Shown here: positions 50,220-58,633 of the stretch, piece after piece
Layout: the number at the start of each line of letters is the position of its first letter
Position numbering within the stretch: position 1 is the stretch's first letter
Assembly (NCBI RefSeq): GCF_002245355.1
Contig: NZ_NOWF01000003.1
Coordinates: 310,001-374,000 of the forward strand
Origin: Paludifilum halophilum
GTDB taxonomy: Bacteria; Bacillota; Bacilli; Thermoactinomycetales; DSM-45169
Length of the DNA stretch: 64,000 nt
Direction: 5' to 3'
Translations under genes and position numbers: made by a program
Notes under the pieces: model-generated
Told to the model about the DNA's origin: nothing
The model's input: the letters and a program-made list of their open reading frames with translations, nothing else
The model's database searches: none

Positions 50220-53191
50220 TGACATTGGAAAAACTGTTCATACTCGACCGTAACGAACAGGTCCAGGCGGTGCTCTCCAATCGAGGGGCCGCCTGCCCTT
50301 TCTATGACGCCGTCCATAAGGAGCAAATGAACGGGGAAAACTCGCTCGAGTTCACCGTACCGACAAACTCCGTCGACTCCCAGTACGTCGTAGAGGAGAA
50401 CCTCGTACTATTCAAGGACCTCGACCTAGACTACCAGCTATTCGTTATTAAAGAGATGGAGGACGAACACGGAGGCGGACTTTATAAGCGGGTATACTGC
50501 GAGCATGCGTCCAGCGAGCTCCTTTATTTTGTTGTAAAAGACAAACGGCCGACGGAGCAGTCGGCTTCTTTTATGCTCGGTGAAGTCCTGAGCGGGACTC
50601 GCTGGGAAGTAGGAACCGTAGAGCCTCAGACGCTGGCCTCGGCGACCTTCTACTATCAGAACGTTTCCGCCTGTATCGCGGATATCGTAAACCTGTTCGG
50701 AGGAGAAGTGCGCTACCGCGTCGAGTTCCTGGGTAGTCAGGTTATTGGCCGCTATGTCGATATCCTGGAGCAACGCGGGGACCGTAGGGGTAAGCGATTC
50801 GTCTACGGAAAGGATGTCAAGGGCATTCGCCGGACGGTCGATACTACCGGGCTGGCTACGGCGGTTATCGGACGCGGTAAAGGTGTCGAGAACGAGGAAG
50901 GAACTGGGTACGGGCGTAAGCTCTCGTTTAAGGACGTGGAATGGAGTGTCGACAACGGGGACCCGGTCGATAAGCCCCTCGGCCAGGAATGGGTAGGCGA
51001 CCCCGCGGCGCGGGATAAATTCGGCTTCCCAGACGGAGACGGCGGGTACCTCCATCGGACCATTACGGTAGACTTCGAAGACGAAGATGACCCGGAGCGC
51101 CTGCTTGAGTTCTCGTGGGACCATCTACAAACGGTTAAGGCCCCGCTCGTATCCTACGAAATGGACGTCGTCGACCTGGAGAAAGCGGCCGGGTATGAGC
51201 ACGAGTCCGTTCGATTGGGCGATACCGTAATCGTCATCGACCGCACTTTTACGCCTGAGCTACGTGTGGAAGCCCGCGTTATCGAAATCGAGCGAAACCT
51301 CCTTCGCCCCGAGGATAATAAGGTCGTGCTGGGGAGCTTCGTCGAGCCCTACAAGGTCGACGACAAGTTCCGAGAGGTAGAGGAGCGGGTCAAGGACCGG
51401 ACGGTCCCTACGTCTATCTTAGACGGAGTAATCGACGCAATACAAAACGAGATACACTCCGGTAACGGCACGGTACGGTCGACCTGGGAGGGGTTTATTA
51501 ACTACGATAAGCCCCCGGAGCAAGGGCCCGAGAAGTTTATTAAGATGGTAGACGGAAAGCTTATGCTCGGTAAAATCGTAGGCGGCGAAGAAGAGGTCGG
51601 AACATTCATCGACGGCAATATCGTTTACGCGGACCTTATCGCGGCGGGTACGATGCTAGCTAACCGAATCAAAGGCGGAAAAATGGCGCTCGGAGGTGAT
51701 GGGGTTTTCGGAGAGCTTTTCTTCTACGACTCCCAGGAACGTATCACTATGGCTTTTAACGGTGAGACAGGGAGTGTTAACCGGCTTAAGGCGGGCGAGC
51801 TCACTAGTCCGAATGTTCCGACGCGTTCTACCCCTAAACAGGAGGCCGGTACGGTTCATCTGTACGTTAACCCCAACAGCGGGAATGACGTGAACGGCAA
51901 CGGGAGTTCCTCCTCCCCATTCCGGACTATACAGCGGGCCGTAGACGAGGTCCCAGACATCTGCGACGCCGATTTCCATATCCACGCGGACGAATCCGGG
52001 GAACAGTTATTTTTCTACGAGCACCTCGTTATCCGCGGAAAAGACGGCGACGGCTCTATCCGGTTTACGCTCGGAACATCCGATTTTATCGGATGGGTTC
52101 GTATTTCGGGCGCTGATATCAAGCTTCTATTTAACGGTGGTCGCTGGAAGCACGACGGAACCTCGCACCCCCGCAACGAGGGTGCACCTTACTCAGTATT
52201 TCACATCATCCGCTCGGATTCCGTCCTTATGCAAAACTGCACTATCGTCGCTGATAAAGGGTACTACGGCGTAGCCGGCTCGCAAAGCTCCTATATCGAA
52301 ATACGTAACGGGTCCATACACCGCGCCCAGAGGAGCGGGGCCGTAGCGCAACGAGGGGCCGTCGTCTACCTTTACGACGTGCAAGGCAAGGAGAACGGAC
52401 TCGACTCGAGCGGAGAGGGATACGGAGCATACGCTCGAACCGGAGGAACTATCGTTATATCTGGTTCGGACGGCTCTAACCCTTATTGCCCAGAAGGAGT
52501 GAACGGGTACGCTAACGCGGGTCATACTGGGCAACTTAACGCGAACTCAGATGGGAACTTCCGGACGGGTAGCGCGAATCCCATTTCGGCCCCTAACGAG
52601 GAGCTGTTATCGTTCCAGGCTACCGACTTCGAGTCCTGGCGCTTCGGTATGCTTGGCAAATCATACGACGGAGGGACCGCAGACGACGGGTACGGTTGGC
52701 ATCAGGGATTCTATCAGGGGTCGAACTACTATCCGCATCTAGACGAGGACGGAGACCTTAGCGCGGACTCATGGGGTGCCTCGCATGTTGGTTTTTGCTG
52801 GTTCGGAGATAACTACAGCGGCTCGAATAGCTTTTCGAGCCTGCTGGACGGCCGGGACATCGTCGAGGTTCGCCTGAGAGTTCGCAGGAACAGCCGCCAC
52901 GGCCGGGACATCCCGAACGAGCTTAAGGTCTGGACCCATCAGTACAGCCCAACGCGGAACGAGCCGGGCGACTGGGACCCGACGACGGACTCCGCGGTCG
53001 ACTTGACTAACGGGACCGTCGTAGGCTCATACGAATACGGTGAGGAGAAGTCGTTCGACCTGCCGCACGCGTTCGGAGATTATCTTCAGAATAACCCCAC
53101 GTCGGCGGGTATCGCAATTTTCCACGAGGATTATACGCAATCCTTCGAGGTTAAGGACTATACCGTTACCCTGGAGGTGATTGTCGCGTGA
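50219..53191 (+). CDS. Tail-associated protein: prophage endopeptidase/Tal domain plus beta-helix
   Basis: 990 aa from ATG 50219, which overlaps the Dit stop. The N-terminal 380 residues follow the Gp37-like/Tal pattern (LYKRVYCEHASSELLYFVVK; YEHESVRLGDTVIVIDRTFT; RVIEIERNLLRPEDNKVVLG). The middle carries a fibre-like connection (IVYADLIAAGTMLANRIKGG). From about residue 545 a right-handed beta-helix begins (VHLYVNPNSGNDVNGNGSSS; SPFRTIQRAVDEV), ending in a jelly-roll-like domain (FGDNYSGSNSFSSLLDGRDI). It would form the tail tip and cleave or bind surface polysaccharide. Confidence 0.83.
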   Translation: MTLEKLFILDRNEQVQAVLSNRGAACPFYDAVHKEQMNGENSLEFTVPTNSVDSQYVVEENLVLFKDLDLDYQLFVIKEMEDEHGGGLYKRVYCEHASSELLYFVVKDKRPTEQSASFMLGEVLSGTRWEVGTVEPQTLASATFYYQNVSACIADIVNLFGGEVRYRVEFLGSQVIGRYVDILEQRGDRRGKRFVYGKDVKGIRRTVDTTGLATAVIGRGKGVENEEGTGYGRKLSFKDVEWSVDNGDPVDKPLGQEWVGDPAARDKFGFPDGDGGYLHRTITVDFEDEDDPERLLEFSWDHLQTVKAPLVSYEMDVVDLEKAAGYEHESVRLGDTVIVIDRTFTPELRVEARVIEIERNLLRPEDNKVVLGSFVEPYKVDDKFREVEERVKDRTVPTSILDGVIDAIQNEIHSGNGTVRSTWEGFINYDKPPEQGPEKFIKMVDGKLMLGKIVGGEEEVGTFIDGNIVYADLIAAGTMLANRIKGGKMALGGDGVFGELFFYDSQERITMAFNGETGSVNRLKAGELTSPNVPTRSTPKQEAGTVHLYVNPNSGNDVNGNGSSSSPFRTIQRAVDEVPDICDADFHIHADESGEQLFFYEHLVIRGKDGDGSIRFTLGTSDFIGWVRISGADIKLLFNGGRWKHDGTSHPRNEGAPYSVFHIIRSDSVLMQNCTIVADKGYYGVAGSQSSYIEIRNGSIHRAQRSGAVAQRGAVVYLYDVQGKENGLDSSGEGYGAYARTGGTIVISGSDGSNPYCPEGVNGYANAGHTGQLNANSDGNFRTGSANPISAPNEELLSFQATDFESWRFGMLGKSYDGGTADDGYGWHQGFYQGSNYYPHLDEDGDLSADSWGASHVGFCWFGDNYSGSNSFSSLLDGRDIVEVRLRVRRNSRHGRDIPNELKVWTHQYSPTRNEPGDWDPTTDSAVDLTNGTVVGSYEYGEEKSFDLPHAFGDYLQNNPTSAGIAIFHEDYTQSFEVKDYTVTLEVIVA

Positions 53192-53484
53192 ACCTCGTGA
53201 CCTATAACGAGGACACCCACGAAGTACTGGACGTTATACCCGGAGTTAATACACTCCATGTATCCGGTACTCGGATTCGTACGAATGTCTCGGACACCGT
53301 TACGAATAGCCCCTTTATCGTCCTGGAGGACGAGGTCTCGAGGGGCGACGTCCTTACCGATGAGTTACTGGCCGCTGACCGCTCAAACTCAGTAATGAAT
53401 ACGTCGGACCCCGCAGTCCTCCTCGAAAAAATCGAAACGCTCGAAAAGCGTATCGCAGAACTGGAGGAGGAGGAGCCCGCGTAA
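53188..53484 (+). CDS. Small tail-associated protein with coiled-coil end
   Basis: 98 aa, GTG 53188 overlapping the Tal stop by four bases, with GGAGGTG before it. Beta-type first half (TYNEDTHEVLDVIPGVNTLH), then a C-terminal coiled coil (LLEKIETLEKRIAELEEEE). The position corresponds to small XkdX-type or baseplate proteins. Role unknown. Confidence 0.7.
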   Translation: MNLVTYNEDTHEVLDVIPGVNTLHVSGTRIRTNVSDTVTNSPFIVLEDEVSRGDVLTDELLAADRSNSVMNTSDPAVLLEKIETLEKRIAELEEEEPA

Positions 53485-53522
53485 GGGTCCTGTACTACAT
53501 CGAAAGGAGGTCAAGGCCAAAA

Positions 53523-53948
53523 GTGGATGGGTTTAAAACGTTTCTTGCTTCCGCCTTCGTCGGTATTTCCTACACCCTATGGGGCGAATGGGTGGCGCTT
53601 TTTAATGTCTTTCTCCTCCTGTGTGCTATCGACTGGGCTACCGGTTGGTATGCGTCAAAGGTAGGAGGGACGTTAAACAGCAAGCGAGGGTTTACCGGAA
53701 TCGGTAAAAAAATTATCGTGCTAGCCTTAGTCGCGGTAGCTCACCAGGTCGACGTTATGATGGGTACCGGAGAACTGGTCCGAAATACTGCGATTATTTT
53801 TTATTCCGTTAACGAAGTTGTCAGTATAACTGAAAATTGCGGGAGAGCCGGAATACCTGTTCCCGAGAGGTTCGTAAGGGCTGTCGAGGTACTCCGTAGC
53901 TCTCCCCACAAACAAGAGTCGGAATATTCCGAAAGAAAGGATGGATAA
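53523..53948 (+). CDS. Phage holin (toxin secretion/phage lysis holin family)
   Basis: 141 aa from GTG 53523. Hydrophobic N-terminal helices (FLASAFVGISYTLWGEWVAL; FNVFLLLCAIDWATGWYAS) and the family signature LNSKRGFTGIGKKIIVLALV, then NTAIIFYSVNEVVSITENCG and an amphipathic tail. Family holins make membrane pores that release the endolysin. Followed two bases later by the amidase. Confidence 0.85.
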   Translation: MDGFKTFLASAFVGISYTLWGEWVALFNVFLLLCAIDWATGWYASKVGGTLNSKRGFTGIGKKIIVLALVAVAHQVDVMMGTGELVRNTAIIFYSVNEVVSITENCGRAGIPVPERFVRAVEVLRSSPHKQESEYSERKDG

Positions 53949-53950
53949 CT

Positions 53951-54886
53951 TTGTCTGTACCGATTTATACGAAGTATATCCCGAAGAGTAACACGAGGAC
54001 CCGGCCCGGCTACTATATGAATCCGCAGTATATCACGATTCATAACACCGCAAACTCCAGCGCTGGAGCCGACGCGGAGGCACACGCTCGACTCCTGGCA
54101 GGCGGGAATAATCGGACCGCCTCCTGGCACTATACCGTCGACGACCACGAAGCATGGCACCATATCCCGGACAATGAAAACGCCTGGCACGCGGGAGACG
54201 GCGGGAGCGGAACCGGTAACCGTAAATCCCTCTCCATTGAGATTTGCGAAAATTCCGACGGTAACTACGCTAAGGCCGAGGATAACGGCGCATGGCTGGC
54301 CGCTTACCTCATGAAAAAGCACGGTATCCCGCTCTCGCATGTCGTCCCCCACCAGAAATGGAGCGGGAAACATTGCCCGCGTAAAATCCTCGACCACTGG
54401 TCCCGGTTCATCGCGAAGGTAGAGGCGCATTACAAGGGCGAGGCACAGCCCGCCGAATGGGACGGAAAGTCCTTCCCTGGTCGCGCCGCCTTTATCATCG
54501 GTCAATCCCACCCCGCGGTTACCTTGCTCGGTAAGCGTCTTATCGCTCACGGATACGGCGACTACTACGAAGTCGGAGCCGGGCCGACATTCTCCGAGGT
54601 TGACCGTAAGGCCTGCGCCGCTTTCCAGCGCGCGCAAGGCTGGAGCGGTGCGGGAGCGGACGGGTACCCTGGTCCGGTTACGTGGGAGCGTCTTATGGCT
54701 TCCGCTCCGGGAGAGAATGAGCCAGAACCTAAGACCGAATACCACCGCGTTAAGGTTGACGGCGAGCAAGTCGCGTCCTTTGCGAAGGATGATAATGTCA
54801 TAGATAAAGTCGTAGAGGTAGTCCGTGAGTCCCTGGAGTCCGACAACAAGGAAATTAAAATCGAAATCGAAAGGGTGTTGCTCTAA
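53951..54886 (+). CDS. N-acetylmuramoyl-L-alanine amidase (endolysin)
   Basis: 311 aa from TTG 53951. The amidase_2 zinc domain covers about residues 20-170: ITIHNTANSSAGADAEAHAR (His), SWHYTVDDHEAWHHIPD, SLSIEICENSDGNY and HQKWSGKHCPRKIL (His, Cys). A peptidoglycan-binding domain follows (VDRKACAAFQRAQGWSGAGA, then YPGPVTWERL). A linker of Lys and Val ends the chain. It has no signal peptide and needs a holin for access. Its stop overlaps the next start. Confidence 0.94.
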   Translation: MSVPIYTKYIPKSNTRTRPGYYMNPQYITIHNTANSSAGADAEAHARLLAGGNNRTASWHYTVDDHEAWHHIPDNENAWHAGDGGSGTGNRKSLSIEICENSDGNYAKAEDNGAWLAAYLMKKHGIPLSHVVPHQKWSGKHCPRKILDHWSRFIAKVEAHYKGEAQPAEWDGKSFPGRAAFIIGQSHPAVTLLGKRLIAHGYGDYYEVGAGPTFSEVDRKACAAFQRAQGWSGAGADGYPGPVTWERLMASAPGENEPEPKTEYHRVKVDGEQVASFAKDDNVIDKVVEVVRESLESDNKEIKIEIERVLL

Positions 54887-55101
54887 TGTGGGAAAAAATT
54901 AAACCTCGTCTCCGTAGAAAATCTCTATGGGTGGCCGTCGCCTCTCTGGTATTTATGATTCTGCAAGCGTTCGGAGTCTCCGTTGTTGAAGAGCAGTATA
55001 ACGAGGTAGTTAACGCCATCCTCGGGGTACTGATTCTCGCCGGGATAATCGAGGGTAACTCGCCTCAAGCCCCCGCGCAACCTGAAGACGAGCAGGAATA
55101 A
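54886..55101 (+). CDS. Second holin-like small membrane protein
   Basis: 71 aa; ATG 54886 overlaps the amidase stop (TAATG). One or two membrane helices (WVAVASLVFMILQAFGVSVV and VVNAILGVLILAGIIEGNS) with a basic N-terminus and acidic tail. Resembles phi-LC3-like small holins. Two membrane genes around one lysin suggest a holin with a partner or antiholin. Confidence 0.8.
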   Translation: MWEKIKPRLRRKSLWVAVASLVFMILQAFGVSVVEEQYNEVVNAILGVLILAGIIEGNSPQAPAQPEDEQE

Positions 55102-55102
55102 C

Positions 55103-55133
55103 AAAAAAAAAGACCCCGCCGCGAGGGCGGGGC
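55103..55133 (-). terminator. Terminator of the leftward early operon
   Basis: On the minus strand GCCCCGCC / GGCGGGG is followed by TC and nine T residues; it ends the lipoprotein transcript and lies between convergent late and early operons. Confidence 0.88.
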
Positions 55134-55140
55134 GTACATA

Positions 55141-55674
55141 TTAACGGCAATTCATTTCCGGGTTATCCGAGATATTATACCGGTTAAACTTTTCTCCGGC
55201 CGCGTCAAACTCCGCCCGACTAACCTCCAGGGATGCGACTACGGCGCCACTCTGCTTCGACTTCATCGAGATAGTAGATAAGTCCTTTGAAGAACCGAAA
55301 CCAGCGTTAACAACGGCGGCCATAGACTGGTATACGTCGGGGCAACCCATAGCGGCGTCGTCCTGGTTAATAAACACGACCGCGATATAGTCCCCCTCCT
55401 TTTCGGTCCCGAAGTTCTCGTTAACCTTGACCTCTTCGACCTTACCGGAAGGCATAGGGGTGCCGGTAAGGTCGTCTTTAATAACGTCCTTCTCGGACTT
55501 TTTCGGGGCCGGAGCGGGATTCGACTTTTCTTCCTTTTTCGGCTCTTCCTTCTTTTCCTCTTTTTCAGTCTGGGCCGTTTGGTCGGTCTTACCCGTAGGC
55601 TCCGTTTCCTCGCACCCTACCAACAAGACAAGCCCTGCGACAGCCGTAATAGCAGTAACGAATTTCTTAAACAA
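55141..55674 (-). CDS. Phage-encoded lipoprotein
   Basis: 177 aa with a clear lipoprotein signal: MFKKFVTAITAVAGLVLLVGC, cleavage before Cys21 after LVG. A Glu/Lys/Pro-rich spacer (EEKKEEPKKEEKSNPAPAPK) leads to a folded domain of about 100 residues with two Cys (AAMGCPDVYQSM and the C-terminal NPEMNCR), perhaps a disulphide. Start ATG/TTG region 55674 follows AGGGGGATG. Last gene of the operon from the promoter at 56353. Lipoproteins of prophages often block superinfection or alter the host surface; that is inferred. Confidence 0.82.
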   Translation of the reverse strand: MFKKFVTAITAVAGLVLLVGCEETEPTGKTDQTAQTEKEEKKEEPKKEEKSNPAPAPKKSEKDVIKDDLTGTPMPSGKVEEVKVNENFGTEKEGDYIAVVFINQDDAAMGCPDVYQSMAAVVNAGFGSSKDLSTISMKSKQSGAVVASLEVSRAEFDAAGEKFNRYNISDNPEMNCR

Positions 55675-55710
55675 AGAAACATCCCCCTCTGTAAACGTTA
55701 TTATGGAGCG

Positions 55711-55851
55711 TTACGAACATACTGCGGGACCTGTTGCAGTGGTCGATACAATCTCGTAGCCCTCCGCGGACAGTTTATCGAGCTCCTCGGCCGACTCCTT
55801 CATGCCCTTTTTAGAGCGGCATGGCAAAAGAATAATTTTATGTTGATACAT
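55711..55851 (-). CDS. Small protein (46 aa), DUF4177-like
   Basis: ATG 55851 follows GGGAGGTTC and reads MYQHKIILLPCRSKKGMKES, then LDKLSAEGYEIVSTTATG. The phrase LxxLSAEGYEIV is typical of small DUF4177-type proteins. It lies between the 85 aa gene and the lipoprotein gene in the same direction. Confidence 0.65.
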   Translation of the reverse strand: MYQHKIILLPCRSKKGMKESAEELDKLSAEGYEIVSTTATGPAVCS

Positions 55852-56037
55852 TAACGAACCTCCCTTTCTATTTGTTATTCGAAACGGTATCGGATTTTTA
55901 GTCCATTATGAAAAACCTTGTCCAACCTCTGCCTCGTAGGGGCTCGACAGGGCTACCGGTCGTACCATCCCCGGCGACACTTATGCTTATTTTCCTTCGC
56001 TTAGTTTTTCGATATAAAGGGCCGCAAGGGCCCTCCC

Positions 56038-56295
56038 TTAGCGTTCGTTCGCCTTAATCCAGTTTTCCGTTAGCTCTTCTTGCCTGTACCAGGGAGCGAC
56101 TTTGCGGTAGAACGTTTTATTAGTTCCTCGGTTAATCAGCTCCTGGATAAGGTCGAACCCCCTTCCCCGAAACTTATAGAACAAAGGCCAGTTTCCGTAG
56201 ATGAATCCGTCTTCCGTGATTTCCTTCATTTTTCGGCGCAGATACCGGAGCTCCTGGTACATTTCCTTTTTAGTCATTTCCTGCGGCTTTTTCAT
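56038..56295 (-). CDS. Phage protein of unknown function (85 aa)
   Basis: Starts MKKPQEMTKKEMYQELRYLR behind GAAAGGATGACACGA. Charged helices with aromatic residues (GNWPLFYKFRGRGFDLIQEL). First gene after the operator-promoter at 56338-56366. A GGGCCC hairpin follows its stop (56020-56036). Confidence 0.75.
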   Translation of the reverse strand: MKKPQEMTKKEMYQELRYLRRKMKEITEDGFIYGNWPLFYKFRGRGFDLIQELINRGTNKTFYRKVAPWYRQEELTENWIKANER

Positions 56296-56337
56296 TTCGT
56301 GTCATCCTTTCGGGTTGTTTTTCGTTTCGTTGAGTAT

Positions 56338-56366
56338 ATAGTAACAATTGCATTTACATTTGTAAA
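56338..56366 (-). promoter_or_regulatory. Operator-promoter, leftward copy 1
   Basis: On the minus strand TTTACA (56361-56366), 17 bases and TACTAT (56338-56343). The palindrome TTTACA-N2-TGTAAA occupies 56353-56366, covering the -35 box. Serves the 85 aa gene and those beyond it. Confidence 0.78.
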
Positions 56367-56428
56367 CCCTAATGTTGAATTTTTCGTATAGTTTTTCTAT
56401 AATAGGGGCCCCGAAGATGCCCCCCATG

Positions 56429-56767
56429 TCAGTAGTTCAGGGAGACAGGGAGCCCTTGCTTGTAGGCGAAGGCCACCGCGGCATATTCCCGCTTGTAGGT
56501 ACGGAGGTTATCGTCACGGAAGTCCTTACGGCCGTTGGTGAGGTAGACCCAGTCGTTACGGACCACGTCGTACTCCCCGTCGTACTCCTCTACGGAAATC
56601 GTGGAGTATTCGACGTCTTCCTCCAGCTCCAGGCGGAACAGCTTACGCTCGGCATCCTCGAAGAGAGTGTGCAGGGCTTCGGTACGCTCCCGCTCTCCCA
56701 GGAATGCTCCGTCCTCGTCGTAGAAGGCCAGCACCTTCGCGTTGTCCATAAGTACCAGAGTCATCAT
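56429..56767 (-). CDS. Phage protein of unknown function (112 aa)
   Basis: Starts MMTLVLMDNAKVLAFYDEDG from ATG 56767, behind GAAAGGAAGATG. Acidic first half (LFEDAERKLFRLELEEDVEY) with an aromatic second half (DWVYLTNGRKDFRDDNLRTY). Alone under the promoter at 56891 with a 120-base leader that holds a GCGGGAC/GTCCCGC hairpin. Confidence 0.75.
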   Translation of the reverse strand: MMTLVLMDNAKVLAFYDEDGAFLGERERTEALHTLFEDAERKLFRLELEEDVEYSTISVEEYDGEYDVVRNDWVYLTNGRKDFRDDNLRTYKREYAAVAFAYKQGLPVSLNY

Positions 56768-56890
56768 TTCACATCTTCCTTTCAGTTTGGTTTTTGGTTT
56801 ATCCCTCCTTGGCGCGCTCACCCTCGCGGGGTCGTGGCGTCGCTTCCCCGGAGGGATGCCGCCGCGGGACCGTGTCCCGCTGACATCTTT

Positions 56891-56919
56891 ATAATACCAT
56901 CTACATTTACATTTGTAAA
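56891..56919 (-). promoter_or_regulatory. Operator-promoter, leftward copy 2
   Basis: TTTACA (56914-56919) and TATTAT (56891-56896) are 17 bases apart on the minus strand; the palindrome lies at 56906-56919. The transcript start AAGATGTCAGCGGGACA is the same as at copy 3. Confidence 0.8.
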
Positions 56920-56951
56920 CACTCCTTCGTTATTTTTTTCGGTTTATTTTT

Positions 56952-56980
56952 CGAAAGAAAAGCCGCCCTTAATGGGCGGC
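56952..56980 (-). terminator. Rho-independent terminator (minus strand)
   Basis: GCCGCCC / GGGCGGC stem followed by TTTTCTTTC, between the coiled-coil membrane gene and the operator-promoter of the next unit. Confidence 0.8.
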
Positions 56981-57026
56981 CCCGGCTACTTCAAATCATC
57001 CTTTCGTTAAGTATTTGGCCAACCTA

Positions 57027-57377
57027 CTAGTCATCCTCAACCCCTACCCAAATCCAAAAAGGTGTTTCATCCCGGAGTTCTTCTATTTCTCTTCTCCGAA
57101 TCTGTTTGTATTTTTCACACCCCAGTACAGCCCCCAAAGGGGCCACCAAAAGTAAAGGGGATATGAAATAAAGAAGGAAAATACCTTCAAATAAAGCTAG
57201 GTTGAGTCCCGCAATACAAGCCCCCGCCCCCGCCATCGTCGAGCATTGGGCTATTTTTTCGGCCTTTGTCCACCATTCCTTTTTTCTGTACAGTTCTTCG
57301 CGATTCTTTTTATACTCTTCTCGTTCTTTATATATCTCTTCCAATTTCTCTTCGTACCTTTCTTTGTATGTTTTCAT
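57027..57377 (-). CDS. Small coiled-coil membrane protein
   Basis: 116 aa from ATG 57377 (behind GAAAGGATGG); a longer frame from 57518 reaches back into the preceding gene and is rejected. A strongly charged coiled coil (YKERYEEKLEEIYKEREEYK) is followed by two hydrophobic helices (TMAGAGACIAGLNLALFEGI and LLLVAPLGAVLG). Unknown function; DNA- or peptidoglycan-related membrane anchoring is possible. Confidence 0.72.
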   Translation of the reverse strand: MKTYKERYEEKLEEIYKEREEYKKNREELYRKKEWWTKAEKIAQCSTMAGAGACIAGLNLALFEGIFLLYFISPLLLVAPLGAVLGCEKYKQIRRREIEELRDETPFWIWVGVEDD

Positions 57378-57468
57378 CCAACCATCCTTTCTTTTTCTTC
57401 TTCTGGCCCTCCATTCCGCCCATCCCAGTGGGATGGGCAGTAGCAAGGTCAGACCTCGGTGAGGTCTT

Positions 57469-57786
57469 TCATGACAGACTCGTGGGCTCCCAGTATCTGT
57501 GTAAAATCCGAGGGACATTCATCAAGGCAGATGCTGTTTTGATGAACAATTCGTCTACACCGTGGACTTCGTCCACCTCAAAAATTTCCCTTTTCCCTTC
57601 CTCCGAAATAACTTCGAGCCACAAAGGCAAGTAAGGAAAGGGGAGGCGGTCGAACTTCTCCTCGTTCTCGTCAAGAGCGGAATCCATCTGCCCGTACAAG
57701 GCAAACGCCGCCTTTTCGTATGGTTGATACCCTCCCGAATCGAACTCCAACTCTTCTCCAATTTTGATTCTCAATTGATATTTCAC
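57469..57786 (-). CDS. Phage protein of unknown function (105 aa)
   Basis: Starts with GTG 57786 (MKYQLRIKIGEELEFDSGGY) behind AAAGGATTGAGG. Alpha/beta protein with PYLPLWLEVISEEGKREIFE and a basic end. Downstream of the INLTPHD fusion gene in the same direction. Confidence 0.72.
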   Translation of the reverse strand: MKYQLRIKIGEELEFDSGGYQPYEKAAFALYGQMDSALDENEEKFDRLPFPYLPLWLEVISEEGKREIFEVDEVHGVDELFIKTASALMNVPRILHRYWEPTSLS

Positions 57787-57850
57787 TATACCTCAATCCT
57801 TTCGTTTAAATTTAGTGTGCCGGGATAGGGCTCCCGGCGGGCCGTGGGAT

Positions 57851-58456
57851 TCAGCGTACGAATCGACGAACGGCTTCGATTTGTCCGTCCTTATCCCGGA
57901 TGACGTCGTTCGATGTGTCCGGGGAAAGAACATCCGTACGCCCCTCCTTTTGGGCGGCTGTCCGGACGATGAAGGAGACCAAATAAACGACTCCTTCCTG
58001 CGGTTCCGGTAAACCTTCGATTTCCCCAAATTCTTGGGAAACTATTTCGATTCCGTTGACTTCGTCAACTTTTTCCTGCGAGGTTGCTACTCGGGCCGGT
58101 GTCTCTGCCTTTTCAAATGTTGTCCGGGTCCCGTCTTCGTGCTGAACCGTCAGGTCGTGAGGGGTAAGGTTGATGATTTTCATTTTCATTTCCTTTTCCT
58201 CCTCTTCGCGTGCTTCTTGTATTTCTTTCGCTTCTTCGATTTCCTCTTTGAACGCCTCAACTACCGCGTCGAACTCATCTTCCTCCGCCGGGAAGTTGGC
58301 GGGGTTTTCGTCTTCCGGGTACACGGTGAAGTTTGTTGTCTCCTGGTCAAAATCGATTTCCACTAACACCAAATCTCCGTCTTTCACCTCCGCCAACCGT
58401 TCCGCGTCCGTCTCGAAATACCGCTTTGCCTCGATAGTGAAAGAAACTTTTTTCAT
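57851..58456 (-). CDS. Two-part early protein ending in an INLTPHD-type domain
   Basis: 201 aa from ATG 58456 (behind GAAAGGACGATG). Residues 1-90 form an acidic unknown part (MKKVSFTIEAKRYFETDAER; then the Glu-rich EEIEEAKEIQEAREEEEKEM). From about residue 91 (MKMKIINLTPHDLTVQHEDG) the chain matches a small phage protein family of about 110 aa that usually stands alone (VYLVSFIVRTAAQ; RTDVLSPDTSNDVIRDKDGQ). So it looks like a fusion of two small genes. First gene after operator-promoter copy 3. Confidence 0.75.
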   Translation of the reverse strand: MKKVSFTIEAKRYFETDAERLAEVKDGDLVLVEIDFDQETTNFTVYPEDENPANFPAEEDEFDAVVEAFKEEIEEAKEIQEAREEEEKEMKMKIINLTPHDLTVQHEDGTRTTFEKAETPARVATSQEKVDEVNGIEIVSQEFGEIEGLPEPQEGVVYLVSFIVRTAAQKEGRTDVLSPDTSNDVIRDKDGQIEAVRRFVR

Positions 58457-58508
58457 TTTACATCGTCCTTTCGGATAAGTTTTGCCGCGGTGTCCCGCTG
58501 ACATCTTC

Positions 58509-58537
58509 ATAATATCATCGGCATTTACATTTGTAAA
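58509..58537 (-). promoter_or_regulatory. Operator-promoter, leftward copy 3
   Basis: TTTACA (58532-58537), 17 bases and TATTAT (58509-58514) on the minus strand; the palindrome occupies 58524-58537. Serves the INLTPHD fusion gene and the two genes after it. Confidence 0.8.
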
Positions 58538-58584
58538 CCCTTTTTCGAAATTATTTTCGTATCATTTTTCGCATATGTATTACG

Positions 58585-58614
58585 AAAAGGGCAGGCTTTC
58601 GGGCCTGCCCTTTT
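58585..58614. terminator. Terminator after the excalibur gene
   Basis: AAAAGGGCAGGC / GCCTGCCCTTTT is a 12-bp perfect stem with a six-base loop, flanked by T-runs on both strands. Confidence 0.88.
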
Positions 58615-58633
58615 GGGAGGGTAAGTATTTTTG

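Noticed and set aside
53801-54769. 322-codon leftward frame opposite holin and amidase
   Set aside because: Complement of two certain genes; no ribosome site or domain.
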